Positions 1 to 9,139 of a stretch of DNA of 64,000 nt are shown one piece after another. Source of the DNA: CAYOUV01 sp963790075 (GTDB lineage Bacteria > Chloroflexota > Anaerolineae > Anaerolineales > Villigracilaceae); the NCBI GenBank assembly GCA_963790075.1, contig CAWBNG010000007.1:62001-126000 (forward strand), given 5' to 3'. Each line of letters begins with the position of its first letter. Within the stretch, counting starts at the first letter, position 1. A program made the translations under genes and the position numbers. Under the pieces are notes generated by a model. That model did not search any database. It was not told the origin of the DNA and saw nothing but the letters and a program-made list of their open reading frames with translations.

Positions 1-2442
1 GACAAAACGCGCCATCTCCCAGGTTTCGGTCAGGCCGATGACCGCGTCGCCGGCCTTGACTTCCTGCACCGAGCCGCCGCGCGCGGCCGCGCGCTTGCGC
101 AGCGGGGCGGCGTCCAGGCGGGTCTGCTTGGGGGCAGCTTTGAGCAACTGCAGGGTTACAACGGTCGTGCCCTTGCCCAGCGCCAGTCCGGTCAGCACCA
201 CCTTGGGCGGCAATTGCCAGGCGATCACGCCGCGGCCGTAGCGCCCCTGGACCGGAAAATCCTTGACAGCCACGCGCTTGCCCTTGCCGTCCGAGGCGAT
301 CAGGAACACTTCCCCTTTCTGCGGCAGGACCTGCGCGCCGATGACCGAGTCACCCACACCCAGCTTGATGCCGTTGACACCGGCCGCGACCAGTCCCATC
401 GGGCGCACGTCATCCTCCTTGAAGCGGATGGCAAAGCCCTTGGCAGTCGCCAGCAGGACCTCGTTGCTACCGTCCGTCAGGGCCACCCAGCCAAGCGTAT
501 CGCCTTCGTTGACGCGTGCCAGTGCGAAGGTCTGCGCCGAGGGACCGGGCAGTTCGCTTACCAGACTCTTCTTGAGCATGCCACCGCGCGTGACGGTCAG
601 CACGCAAGTCTCTTCGGGCAAAGTGGATTTCTGGGCTGGCAGGGCAAAGGCCGCCGCCAACGGATCGGTGGAACGCAGCGGCGAGACTTTGTGCCAGGCT
701 ATCCCTTCGGAGAGTTTGCCCACTTCGGGCAAAGTATGGACGGCTACAGCTGCAGCCATTCCGCGCTCAGAGACCAGGTAGAGCGTATCATGCGTGGAGG
801 CGTGTACCAACAGGCGTGGTGCCTCACTGCCGGAGAGTCGCGGCGCCTTGTCTTCAGCGGTCCGGCCCACGCTGCCGTCCCCCGTCACACCGACCCACAC
901 CATCTGCTCAGGCAGCAGCTGGCTGGCGGTCAGCACGGCTTGCTTTTGCGTACCGCCCTTCAGATTGACGATCTGGGTGCGGCGCTTGTCACCGTAGGCT
1001 TCCTTGACGCTCAGCAGTTCGCTCGCGACCAGGGCGCGCATCCGCTTGGGTGACTTGAGCAGGCTTTCCAGTTCCTTGATCAACCCCTGGATTTCCTTGT
1101 ATTCGGTTTCGATTTTCTTGCGCTCCAAAGCGGCCAGGCGGCGCAGTTGCATATCCAGGATGGCGTTGGCCTGGATCTCGCTCAGTTTATAACGTTTCAT
1201 CAGGCGCGTGCGGGCCGAGTCGACATCGGGGGAACTCTTGATCAGGCTGATGATCTCATCCAGATGCTTGAGCGCAACCAGCAATCCTTCCAGGATGTGC
1301 GCGCGATTTTGGGCGCGCTGCAGGTCGTACTGGCTGCGGCGCTTGATGACCGTCAGGCGGTGCTCGATGTAGACGCGCAGGGCCTGCTTGAGGCTCAGCA
1401 TACGCGGCTCGCCATCCACCAGCGCCAGCAGGATGATGCTGAACGTGCTGCGCATCGGTGTGCGCTTGTACAACTGGGCCAGGATGGATTCGGGGTCGGC
1501 ATTCTTGGTCATTTCGATCAGGATGCGCATGCCCTGCCGGTCAGATTCATCCCGCAGGTCGCTAATCCCCTCGATGACACCGTCGCGGACCAGGTCGGCG
1601 ATGCGCTCGATCAGGCTGGATTTATTGACCGTGTAAGGCAACTCCGTGACGATCAGGCGGCTTTTACCGCGCTCCATTTCCTCGATGTGCACGCGGGCCT
1701 GGATTGTGACCCGCCCGCGCCCGGACCCGTATGCGGCTTCGATACCCTCCTCGTCTTTTTCCTGCACGATCACGCCGCCGGTCGGGAAGTCCGGTCCCTG
1801 CACGAAATTCATCAACTGCCCGATGGAGACATCATCCAGTTTTTCCCAATGCTCGAGCATATAGACCAGCGCGTCCACTATCTCGGACAGGTTGTGCGGC
1901 GGAATGGAGGTCGCCATACCGACGGCAATCCCGGTCGCGCCGTTGACCAGCAGGTTGGGAATAGCCGCAGGCAGGACGGTCGGTTCGCTCAAGGTATCGT
2001 CGAAGTTTGCGGCAAAATCGACCGTGCTCTTGCCAATATCGGCCAGAAGATCCAGGGCGGGCAGCGCCAGGCGCGCTTCGGTGTAACGCATGGCAGCCGG
2101 GGGATCCCCGTCGATCGAACCAAAGTTACCCTGTCCATCCACCAGAATCGTGCGCACAGAGAATTCCTGCGCCATGCGCGCCATCGCTTCGTAAACCGCC
2201 GAGTCGCCGTGCGGGTGGTATTTTCCCAGCACCTCACCGACGATACGCGCGGACTTCTTATACGCGCTCTCGGCTCGCAGTCCCATGTCGTACATGGCAT
2301 ACAGGATGCGGCGCTGGACGGGTTTGAGACCGTCGCGGGCATCGGGTAAGGCGCGGGAGACGATGACGGACATGGCGTAGTCCAGGTACGCCTGCTGCAT
2401 CTCCTGGTCGATGTCAATTTTGCGGACTAATCCAAGTTCCAT
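1..2442 (-). CDS. gyrA: DNA gyrase subunit A (3' end beyond window)
   Basis: Breakage-reunion subunit of a type IIA topoisomerase, which introduces negative supercoils together with GyrB. The reading frame is open for 814 codons from the ATG at 2440-2442 to base 1, so only the last residues are missing (family length about 810-860). The N-terminus has QRRILYAMYDMGL near residue 43, the quinolone-pocket motif HPHGDSAVYE (about 76-85) with the wild-type serine, and the active-site tyrosine in AAMRYTEARL at about residue 120. A C-terminal beta-pinwheel follows; GRYGRGVIAW near the end resembles a degenerate GyrA box, which favours GyrA over ParC but does not prove it. GGGAG lies 7 nt before the start. 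gyrB is not adjacent. Confidence 0.93.
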   Translation of the reverse strand, partial: MELGLVRKIDIDQEMQQAYLDYAMSVIVSRALPDARDGLKPVQRRILYAMYDMGLRAESAYKKSARIVGEVLGKYHPHGDSAVYEAMARMAQEFSVRTILVDGQGNFGSIDGDPPAAMRYTEARLALPALDLLADIGKSTVDFAANFDDTLSEPTVLPAAIPNLLVNGATGIAVGMATSIPPHNLSEIVDALVYMLEHWEKLDDVSIGQLMNFVQGPDFPTGGVIVQEKDEEGIEAAYGSGRGRVTIQARVHIEEMERGKSRLIVTELPYTVNKSSLIERIADLVRDGVIEGISDLRDESDRQGMRILIEMTKNADPESILAQLYKRTPMRSTFSIILLALVDGEPRMLSLKQALRVYIEHRLTVIKRRSQYDLQRAQNRAHILEGLLVALKHLDEIISLIKSSPDVDSARTRLMKRYKLSEIQANAILDMQLRRLAALERKKIETEYKEIQGLIKELESLLKSPKRMRALVASELLSVKEAYGDKRRTQIVNLKGGTQKQAVLTASQLLPEQMVWVGVTGDGSVGRTAEDKAPRLSGSEAPRLLVHASTHDTLYLVSERGMAAAVAVHTLPEVGKLSEGIAWHKVSPLRSTDPLAAAFALPAQKSTLPEETCVLTVTRGGMLKKSLVSELPGPSAQTFALARVNEGDTLGWVALTDGSNEVLLATAKGFAIRFKEDDVRPMGLVAAGVNGIKLGVGDSVIGAQVLPQKGEVFLIASDGKGKRVAVKDFPVQGRYGRGVIAWQLPPKVVLTGLALGKGTTVVTLQLLKAAPKQTRLDAAPLRKRAAARGGSVQEVKAGDAVIGLTETWEMARFV

Positions 2443-2757
2443 AAAAAACTCCCGGAATGCACCCCAAAAAGGGCGCATATTTGTTCTATAAATCTCGCCG
2501 CTTATCTTAAGGGAGAAGAGGAAAAGCGTCAAGGACAAAATCCCAAGCCGCGTTTCTTGCCGCTCCTCCAGCGATATTGTATCCTCGCTATGCAGGTATC
2601 CCAAGTAAAAGGATTTGGAAATGGAGGCCTTTCGCTTTTTAAGGGAGGGAGTTCTGACTGCCGCACGCAGCCATCGTCGTTTTAAGGTTGCTGATGACGC
2701 CACTGCGCATGTCGGCTCTGGTCACAGCTTACGACGAACTTTCGCTGAATGTAAAGT
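2443..2757. other. Intergenic region upstream of gyrA
   Basis: About 315 bases between the gyrA start and the terminator of the next gene. It must hold the gyrA promoter on the minus strand, but no convincing -35/-10 pair was found. No credible gene was seen; the short open frames here lack family resemblance and ribosome-binding sites. Confidence 0.5.
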
Positions 2758-2792
2758 AAAACAGAGGCGGCCGGATCGGCCGCCTCTGTTTT
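2758..2792 (-). terminator. Perfect 16-bp hairpin terminator
   Basis: A perfect inverted repeat with 16-base arms (2758-2773 and 2777-2792) and a GAT loop. It is bounded by A and T runs on both sides, so it can work in both directions. It lies 17 bases past the stop of the SH3 lipoprotein gene. Confidence 0.85.
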
Positions 2793-2809
2793 CCAAAGGT
2801 TCGGAACAA

Positions 2810-3409
2810 CTAGGGCTTGAAATCGAGGCTCTTGCTGACACATAAACCGCCCAGGCCGGTCTCGGTGCACAGCTTGATCGTGGCCGTCATCTGGTGCCCG
2901 GCAGGATTGTAGCCAAAGGAGTTGCCGTAAACCCAGCCCGAATTTCCCGATGTCAGGGTCGGAATCGCATTAGAGATAATACAGCCACTGCGCTTGTCGA
3001 ACAGATCGATACTGTCAGTAATGGTTGAGCTGGTTACTTTATCCTTGACATACACCTGCGCTGATTTGAAGGTTACACCGCCTGTGTTGGTAACTTTGAA
3101 ACCTGGATCAAACCCCACGCAGCCTTCCATGTATTCGTAACTCAGGTTGAAATCCGGGGCTGGCGTCGGTGTGGGTGGTGGGGTGAAGATGGGCAGCACG
3201 GAAGTGTTGCCGACTATGGTGGCATAATTGCCCCATAACCAGCAGAACTCACCCGGCTGGTCAGGATTGCGCACATACCAGTAGTCCCCGGTGCTGTTTC
3301 GCGCGACCACCTCTGTCGTTTGGCCAGGTAACAAGGCACCCCGGTAGTCATAGACCTTGCCGGGGCCAACCCGGCAGTTGGTGGCGACTGAAACCGAAAT
3401 CATTGGCAC
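2810..3409 (-). CDS. Secreted SH3-like protein, C-terminal part of a frameshifted gene
   Basis: 199 residues. An SH3-like bacterial domain (about 3-60, with TNCRVGPGKVYDY and a WYVRN stretch) is followed by a Pro/Thr linker (TPPPTPTPAP) and a beta-rich C-terminal domain with four cysteines. The domain has no export signal of its own. The frame stays open upstream of the called ATG as TPLPSETPTPIVP, which continues the Thr/Pro stalk of the lipoprotein fragment at 3426-3713 in another frame. I infer one gene, 2810-3713, split by a single-base shift near 3420-3450. Likely role: cell-surface or peptidoglycan-associated binding. The substrate is unknown. Confidence 0.7.
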   Translation of the reverse strand: MPMISVSVATNCRVGPGKVYDYRGALLPGQTTEVVARNSTGDYWYVRNPDQPGEFCWLWGNYATIVGNTSVLPIFTPPPTPTPAPDFNLSYEYMEGCVGFDPGFKVTNTGGVTFKSAQVYVKDKVTSSTITDSIDLFDKRSGCIISNAIPTLTSGNSGWVYGNSFGYNPAGHQMTATIKLCTETGLGGLCVSKSLDFKP

Positions 3410-3425
3410 AATGGGTGTCGGGGTT

Positions 3426-3713
3426 TCACTGGGCAGCGGAGTTCTGGCTGGGTAGTGGTGTCAGGCTGGGTGTAGCGGTTGCCTCCGGGGTGGTCGTGTC
3501 GGAAGGAGTCGGCGGTGGGGCCAGGCTGCTCTCGACAGCAGCCTGGGTCAGGGTCTGTGCTGCCTGAGCTAAGGCAGTCTCGATCACAGCGGTGACCTGG
3601 GCATTCGATTCGGGTCCGGGCAGCACTGGTGTCTCGACGCTAGGCAGGCCGCAAGCCAGCGTGGCCAACAGGATAACGGCGACTACGGTTAAGGCGCGCT
3701 TGCGCAGGTTCAT
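3426..3713 (-). CDS. Lipoprotein N-terminal part of the same frameshifted gene
   Basis: 95 residues: basic N-terminus, hydrophobic stretch and lipobox LATLAC (cysteine about residue 21), then an Ala/Gln-rich helix and a Thr/Pro-rich stalk ending LTPLPSQNSAAQ. A stalk that stops with no domain is not a sensible lipoprotein, and the SH3 domain it should carry lies just downstream in another frame (2810-3409). A good AGGAG lies upstream at about 3720. Treat both entries as one broken gene: either a sequencing error or a true pseudogene. Confidence 0.7.
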   Translation of the reverse strand: MNLRKRALTVVAVILLATLACGLPSVETPVLPGPESNAQVTAVIETALAQAAQTLTQAAVESSLAPPPTPSDTTTPEATATPSLTPLPSQNSAAQ

Positions 3714-3847
3714 AATATTCTCCTCCTTCGGTATTACAAATAAGAAAAATAGTTCGATATCATTATAAGGGTTTGTCAGTTGGATTTAAAGTAGGAAACC
3801 GCCTTACCCATTCCCCCAAAGGTTGCATCATGGTATTTAAAAGTTAT

Positions 3848-3869
3848 GGGGCGGTCGGTTGACCGCCCC
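3848..3869 (-). terminator. rpoC terminator
   Basis: Inverted repeat GGGGCGGTC / GACCGCCCC (3848-3856 and 3861-3869) with a 4-base loop, 14 bases past the rpoC stop. On the minus strand it is followed by a T-rich stretch. Confidence 0.8.
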
Positions 3870-3882
3870 AGTGTTTCGAAAA

Positions 3883-6800
3883 CTAATCTGCAGCCGTAGG
3901 CTCGACTTCAGGAGCATCGCTTGCGTCCGGATCGGTCTCGATCGCCTGTTGAGTCAGCGCGAAACGACCAGGGATAAAACCTGTCCCGGCGGGAATGAGC
4001 TTACCGATGATCACATTCTCTTTCAAACCGAACAGTGGATCGGTGCTCGCCGCGATGGCAGCCCCGGCCAAGACCTTGATCGTGTGCTGGAAGGAGGAGG
4101 CCGACAGAAATGAGTCGGTGCTCAGCGAGGCCTTGGTTACACCCAGCAGGATTTCACCAAAGCGTGCCGGTTGTTTCCCTTCGGCCACCAGCAGTTCATT
4201 GCCTTTTTTGATCTCCAGGCGGTCGACGGCGTCCCCGGGCAGGTACTTGGTATCACCCGGTCGGACCACTTGCACCTTGCTCATCATCTTGCGGATGATG
4301 ACTTCGAAGTGCTTGTCATGGATATTCTGGCCCTGCGAACGGTAGACCTTCTGGATTTCGCTTAACAGGTACATCTGGCAGGCATCACGGCCTTGAATGC
4401 GCAACACGCGGTGCGGATTGAGCGAACCCTCGGTCAGCGGATATCCGGCTTCGACCTTTTCGCCATCCTTGACCAGCAAGCGCGCCGTAGTCGGGATTTC
4501 GTACTCCACTTCTTCTTTCTGCTCGTAGGAGACGGTCACCTTGCGGGCTTTCTTCTCGACGCGTACGCGGCCGGCATGCTGGGCGGCAATGGTTGCCTCA
4601 CCCAGGGTTGCCAGGACATCACCGGGTTTGACCTCGGCTTCATCTTTGACCTCGATCTTCCATTCGGCCGGTATTTCGAATTCGTCACCGACCATCTCAC
4701 TGTGAGCGACCTTGACCAGACGCAGATCGGCATACTTTTCCGATTGGAAGAATTGCACCGTACCAGCAATCTCAGCCACGACGGCTTCACCTTTTGGCTG
4801 CTTGCGCGCTTCGAATAATTCTTCCACGCGCGGCAGACCGGTCGTGATGTCACCGCCTGCGGCCACACCACCGGTGTGGAAGGTACGCAGGGTTAGCTGG
4901 GTACCGGGCTCACCGATCGACTGGGCCGCCACAATTCCGACGGCCGAACCAAGCTGGACCATATCACCGCGGCCCAGGTCAATGCCATAGCAGGCGGAGC
5001 AGATGCCGTGGGTCAGTTCACAGGTCAATGGTGAACGGACTTTGACTTCTTCAACGCCAGTATTGGCGATCAGGCGTGCCAGTTCGTGGTCGATGACATC
5101 ATCCCGTTCGGCGACCACTTCGCCCGAGTTGGGATCGATCACGCGTTCAGCCAGCAAACGGCTATACAGACGGCTGCTCATCGCCTGGCCGGCTACATCG
5201 TCCGATCTGCGAATCCAGATGCCGTCTTTAGTGCCGCAGTCATATTCATTGATGATCACGTCCTGAGCAATATCCACCAGACGACGGGTCAGGTAACCGG
5301 CATCAGCAGTACGCAGAGCTGTGTCCGCCAGACCCTTACGGGCGCCGTGGGTCGAGATGAAGTATTCCAGCGCGGTCAGCCCTTCGCGGAAGTTGGAACG
5401 GATCGGTAGCGGGATAATACGCCCGGACGGGTCAGCCATCAAACCACGCATACCAGCCAGCTGCGAGATCGGGCCGAAACCGCCCTTGGTCGCGCCGGAG
5501 TTGGCCATGGTCGCCAGATTGCCATTCGGGTCCATGTTCTTCTTGACCGCCTCAGCCACCTTGCCGGTAGTCTCCTGCCAGATCTGGATGACGCGCTCGT
5601 TCTGTTCCTGGTCGGTCAGCAGACCACGGCGGAAGTCGCGCTGCACCAACTCGACCTGTTGCAAGGAATCGTTGATAATATTGGTTTTCTCGGCCGGGAT
5701 GGTAATGTCGGCCACCGCCAGGGTAATACCCGAACGCATGGCATATTTGAAACCGATGTCCTTGATCGCATCCGCCACCAGGGTGGTGCGATCCTGGCCA
5801 CATAATTCATAGACATCCGCAACCAGATCTTTGACAGCGCCCTTTTCCAGCGGTTCGTTGACAAAACGTACCTCTTCGGGCAGGATGCGGTTCAGAATGA
5901 CGCGCCCGACAGTCGTCTTGATCATGCGCGTTACCGGCTCTTCCAGACGCATGCCATCTTCGGCATAATACGTGGAAGAACGCAGTTGGATCTTACTGTG
6001 AATGTCGACCTGCTCCAATTGATAGGCTAACTCGACCTCGTCATAATCACCAAAGATGCGGCCATCCCCAAGATGAGGTTCGTCGTGGTTCATGGTCAGG
6101 TAGTACACACCCAAAACCATATCCTTGGAGGGCGAGATGATCGGCTCACCGTCCGCCGGCTTGAGCAGGTTGCGCGAGGCCAGCATCAATTCACGGGCTT
6201 CCTGCACCGCCTTCTGAGAAAGCGGTACGTGGACAGCCATCTGGTCGCCGTCGAAGTCAGCGTTGAAGGCCGTGCACACCAGTGGATGAAGCTGGATGGC
6301 CGAACCCTCGATCAGTATCGGTTCGAAGGCCTGAATGCCCAAGCGGTGCAAGGTTGGTGCGCGGTTGAGCATCACCGGGCGGTCTTTGATGACCTCCTCG
6401 AGCACCTCCCAGACCTCAGGGCGATTGCGTTCGATCAGCCGCCGTGCACCCTTGACGTTTGCAGCGTAATTGTGCGACACCAGGCGGGAGATCACGAACG
6501 GGCGGTACAGTTCCAGTGCCATGCTCTTGGGCAGGCCGCATTGGAAGAGCTTGAGCTGCGGACCGACCACAATCACCGAACGGCCGGAGTAGTCGACGCG
6601 TTTACCCAGCAAGTTGCGGCGGAAACGGCCTTTCTTGCCTTTGAGCATATCGCTCAGGGATTTGAGCTCGCGGCGCCCGCGGCGGGAAAGTGCCTTGCCG
6701 CGCTGCGAGTTATCGATCAGACTGTCCACCGCTTCTTGAAGCATGCGCTTCTCGTTGCGGATAATGACGTCCGGGGCGCCCAGCTCGAGCAGGCGCTTGA

Positions 6801-8136
6801 GACGGTTGTTGCGGTTGATGACGCGCCGGTACAGGTCGTTCAGGTCGGAGGTGGCGAAGCGGCCACCATCCAACTGGACCATCGGGCGCAGGTCGGGGGG
6901 AATGACCGGTAAAACGGTCAGGATCATCCACTCGGGATGGTTATTCGAGCGGCGGAAAGCTTCCACGACCTTGAGGCGGGTAGTGGCTTTCTTGCGCTTC
7001 TGCTTCGATTTAGTGGTACGCACCTCGTGCCACAATTCTTCGGATAATTTGGGCAGGTCCAGACGCTTGAGAACATCGAAGAAGGCCTCGGCGCCCATGT
7101 CGGCGCGGAAGACCTGTCCCCAGCGCTGCTTGAGTTCGCGATAACGGGTCTCGCTCAGGAAGGTGAAAGGACGCAGTTCCAGCAGTTCGTCGCGCACGTG
7201 CGCGTTCTGGTTCTGAGCCACACTGGACTGATCTTCAAGTTGGCTGCGCAGCGCCTCCATGCCTTCATCGGCCTGGGCTTTGATACGGGCCGCGTCCATC
7301 TTGAGTTCTTCGAGTTCGCGTTGTTTCTGGTCCTTGAGATCGTTTTCCAGGACTTCGAGTTCTTTCTGGACGATCTTTTGCACCTGGCTGATGTGCTTGT
7401 TGGCAACGGTTTCAGCAGCCTTGGCAATCGTCACATTGGAAAACTCGAAGACGATGGCCTTCTTGGCGGGCTGGCCCATCCCATCTTGAAGCTGTTTTTC
7501 GAGCTTCTGGCCTTCCTTGATGATCGGGTCGAGCTTCGCCGCGATCTGTTCGTCGTGTGACTGTTCGAGTGCGGCTTGACGCTGTTTGATCTCGGCCAGG
7601 CTCTGGTCACGTTTCTTTTTGATCTCGGCGATCTTGGCGTTGATCTCGGTTGCCTGCTCGTGCTCGGAAACGCTGATCTCATCTTCCAGGCGTTTGAGTG
7701 CCTTCTGGCGCGCATCCTCGTCCACATACGTGACGATATACTGCGCAAAATACAGCACGCGGTCCAGATTGCGGCGCGAGATATCGAGCAGCAGCCCCAG
7801 ATAAGAGGGGATGCGCCGCGTATACCAGATGTGCGCAACGGGCGTGGCCAGGGTAATGTGGCCCATGCGCTCGCGTCGCACCGAGGCGCGCGTCACTTCT
7901 ACGCCACATTTGTCACAAATGATGCCTTTATAGCGGGGGTTTTTATACTTACCACAGTAACACTGCCAGTCACGGGTCGGGCCAAAGATGGCTTCGCAAA
8001 ACAGCCCATCCTTCTCCGGCCGCAGACGGCGGTAGTTGATCGTTTCCGGCTTGAGTACCTCGCCATAAGACCAACTTAGGATCGTTTCGGGTGATGCTAA
8101 ACTAATACGGAGTGCGGTCAGCCCTTTAGTTTCCAC
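3883..8136 (-). CDS. rpoC: DNA-directed RNA polymerase subunit beta'
   Basis: 1417 residues, full length. The N-terminal zinc site has cysteines 59, 61, 74 and 77 (CYCGKYKNP, CDKCGVEV). A long coiled-coil insertion (about 130-320) follows, then the catalytic NADFDGDQMAVH loop at about residue 625, bridge-helix and trigger-loop regions, and the second zinc site around SACYGIDL. The start is GTG at 8136 behind GAGGAGAGG. It has its own terminator. The upstream gene is a creatininase-family protein rather than rpoB, so beta and beta' are not in one operon here. Confidence 0.97.
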   Translation of the reverse strand: METKGLTALRISLASPETILSWSYGEVLKPETINYRRLRPEKDGLFCEAIFGPTRDWQCYCGKYKNPRYKGIICDKCGVEVTRASVRRERMGHITLATPVAHIWYTRRIPSYLGLLLDISRRNLDRVLYFAQYIVTYVDEDARQKALKRLEDEISVSEHEQATEINAKIAEIKKKRDQSLAEIKQRQAALEQSHDEQIAAKLDPIIKEGQKLEKQLQDGMGQPAKKAIVFEFSNVTIAKAAETVANKHISQVQKIVQKELEVLENDLKDQKQRELEELKMDAARIKAQADEGMEALRSQLEDQSSVAQNQNAHVRDELLELRPFTFLSETRYRELKQRWGQVFRADMGAEAFFDVLKRLDLPKLSEELWHEVRTTKSKQKRKKATTRLKVVEAFRRSNNHPEWMILTVLPVIPPDLRPMVQLDGGRFATSDLNDLYRRVINRNNRLKRLLELGAPDVIIRNEKRMLQEAVDSLIDNSQRGKALSRRGRRELKSLSDMLKGKKGRFRRNLLGKRVDYSGRSVIVVGPQLKLFQCGLPKSMALELYRPFVISRLVSHNYAANVKGARRLIERNRPEVWEVLEEVIKDRPVMLNRAPTLHRLGIQAFEPILIEGSAIQLHPLVCTAFNADFDGDQMAVHVPLSQKAVQEARELMLASRNLLKPADGEPIISPSKDMVLGVYYLTMNHDEPHLGDGRIFGDYDEVELAYQLEQVDIHSKIQLRSSTYYAEDGMRLEEPVTRMIKTTVGRVILNRILPEEVRFVNEPLEKGAVKDLVADVYELCGQDRTTLVADAIKDIGFKYAMRSGITLAVADITIPAEKTNIINDSLQQVELVQRDFRRGLLTDQEQNERVIQIWQETTGKVAEAVKKNMDPNGNLATMANSGATKGGFGPISQLAGMRGLMADPSGRIIPLPIRSNFREGLTALEYFISTHGARKGLADTALRTADAGYLTRRLVDIAQDVIINEYDCGTKDGIWIRRSDDVAGQAMSSRLYSRLLAERVIDPNSGEVVAERDDVIDHELARLIANTGVEEVKVRSPLTCELTHGICSACYGIDLGRGDMVQLGSAVGIVAAQSIGEPGTQLTLRTFHTGGVAAGGDITTGLPRVEELFEARKQPKGEAVVAEIAGTVQFFQSEKYADLRLVKVAHSEMVGDEFEIPAEWKIEVKDEAEVKPGDVLATLGEATIAAQHAGRVRVEKKARKVTVSYEQKEEVEYEIPTTARLLVKDGEKVEAGYPLTEGSLNPHRVLRIQGRDACQMYLLSEIQKVYRSQGQNIHDKHFEVIIRKMMSKVQVVRPGDTKYLPGDAVDRLEIKKGNELLVAEGKQPARFGEILLGVTKASLSTDSFLSASSFQHTIKVLAGAAIAASTDPLFGLKENVIIGKLIPAGTGFIPGRFALTQQAIETDPDASDAPEVEPTAAD

Positions 8137-8225
8137 TTATATCCTCTCCTCGTGTGCCATGCGAGTCCTGGTTGTGCCAGGAGCAACCACCGTCTCGGAG
8201 TATGCACGTGAGACAAACAAAGGCA

Positions 8226-8255
8226 AGCGCTTTGAGAGCATTCTTCTCAAGCGCT
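8226..8255 (-). terminator. Probable terminator of the creatininase-family gene
   Basis: Inverted repeat AGCGCTTTGAGA / TCTCAAGCGCT with one bulged base, 82 bases past the stop at 8337. It is followed on the minus strand by a T-rich run. It separates the creatininase gene from rpoC, whose promoter must lie between here and 8137. Confidence 0.6.
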
Positions 8256-8336
8256 CGCCGTACGGCTGCTCAGAATTTCATATCATCCAACGAAATATTA
8301 TTATACCGACTTAGAAGGGCCGAGTCAAGGGCGATT

Positions 8337-9023
8337 TCATTCGAATTTCAACATTTCCAGCACATCCTGCAGGGCCGCCGCGAAGATTTCGTGCATCAGC
8401 GCCTCGCTGGCGCGGTAGGGACCGCCAAACGAGCCGTCCCCGTAGACCTCGCGGGCGGTCTTGGCATCCAGCACCGCGCTGGGTACGTGCGGCGGGGTCT
8501 TCTCCCCCTCGGGCAGGTCGCCGACAATCGTAAAAGAAAAGGCCTCCAGCCAGTTGGCGTGCGAGGGCTTGAGGCCATGTTCGCGTGCCACTGCCTCGAT
8601 CGAATGGGACTGCCACCAATCGTACCAGCGGATGCGCAGCCCGGGCAGCGCGTTGGCGACCTCCACCAGCTGGTGGCGGGCGGGGCTGTTGCCGCCGTGG
8701 CCGTTCAACACCAAGATGCGACGGAAGCCGTGCCCGTGGGCTGAGCGAACCAGGTCCTCGACGGCGGAGACGAAAGTCGTCACACGCAGGCTGAACGTGC
8801 CGGGATAGGCCAGAAAATACGGCGAGCAGCCAAAGTTCAACGGTGGGGCTACCAGCACACCGGTCTGCTGCGAAGCGGAGTCAGCCAGCGCCTGCGGCAC
8901 TTTGGCATCGGTCAGCAGGCTCAGGTAGCCATGCTGCTCGGTGGCGCCCAGAACCAGCATCAGCCGGTCTTCGCCTTCGAGATATTTTTCGACCTCCATC
9001 CAATTCAAATCTTCAAGGCGCAT
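8337..9023 (-). CDS. Creatininase-family amidohydrolase
   Basis: 228 residues of the creatininase/MftE fold. Metal ligands are visible in GATEQHG (Glu29, His31), in TDAKVP (Asp39) and in the LNGHGGN motif near residue 107; a later glutamate sits in SHANWLEAF. Family members hydrolyse cyclic or linear amides (creatinine, formamidopyrimidines) or process RiPP peptides, so the substrate cannot be assigned. No creatine or mycofactocin genes are nearby. It appears monocistronic, with a hairpin terminator before rpoC. Confidence 0.85.
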   Translation of the reverse strand: MRLEDLNWMEVEKYLEGEDRLMLVLGATEQHGYLSLLTDAKVPQALADSASQQTGVLVAPPLNFGCSPYFLAYPGTFSLRVTTFVSAVEDLVRSAHGHGFRRILVLNGHGGNSPARHQLVEVANALPGLRIRWYDWWQSHSIEAVAREHGLKPSHANWLEAFSFTIVGDLPEGEKTPPHVPSAVLDAKTAREVYGDGSFGGPYRASEALMHEIFAAALQDVLEMLKFE

Positions 9024-9110
9024 ATTTCCTCCGGTAGATTACAGGCAAACACCCTGGATTTTACCCCACATCCGGGATAGCAAATTACACAAATAAATGA
9101 CAATTCGGGC

Positions 9111-9116
9111 TATAAT
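9111..9116 (+). promoter_or_regulatory. -10 box of the CAP-domain lipoprotein gene
   Basis: TATAAT 23 bases before the ATG at 9140. The leader carries AAGGAG 7 nt before the start. No good -35 was seen. Confidence 0.55.
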
Positions 9117-9139
9117 CGTCCCAATAAAAAGGAGCCGCG

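Noticed and set aside
214..2349. Long plus-strand open frames across the first 2.3 kb
   Set aside because: They are antisense shadows of gyrA, whose frame is continuous on the minus strand to base 1.
6073..6912. Plus-strand 279-codon frame within rpoC
   Set aside because: Antisense of conserved rpoC coding sequence; no family resemblance.
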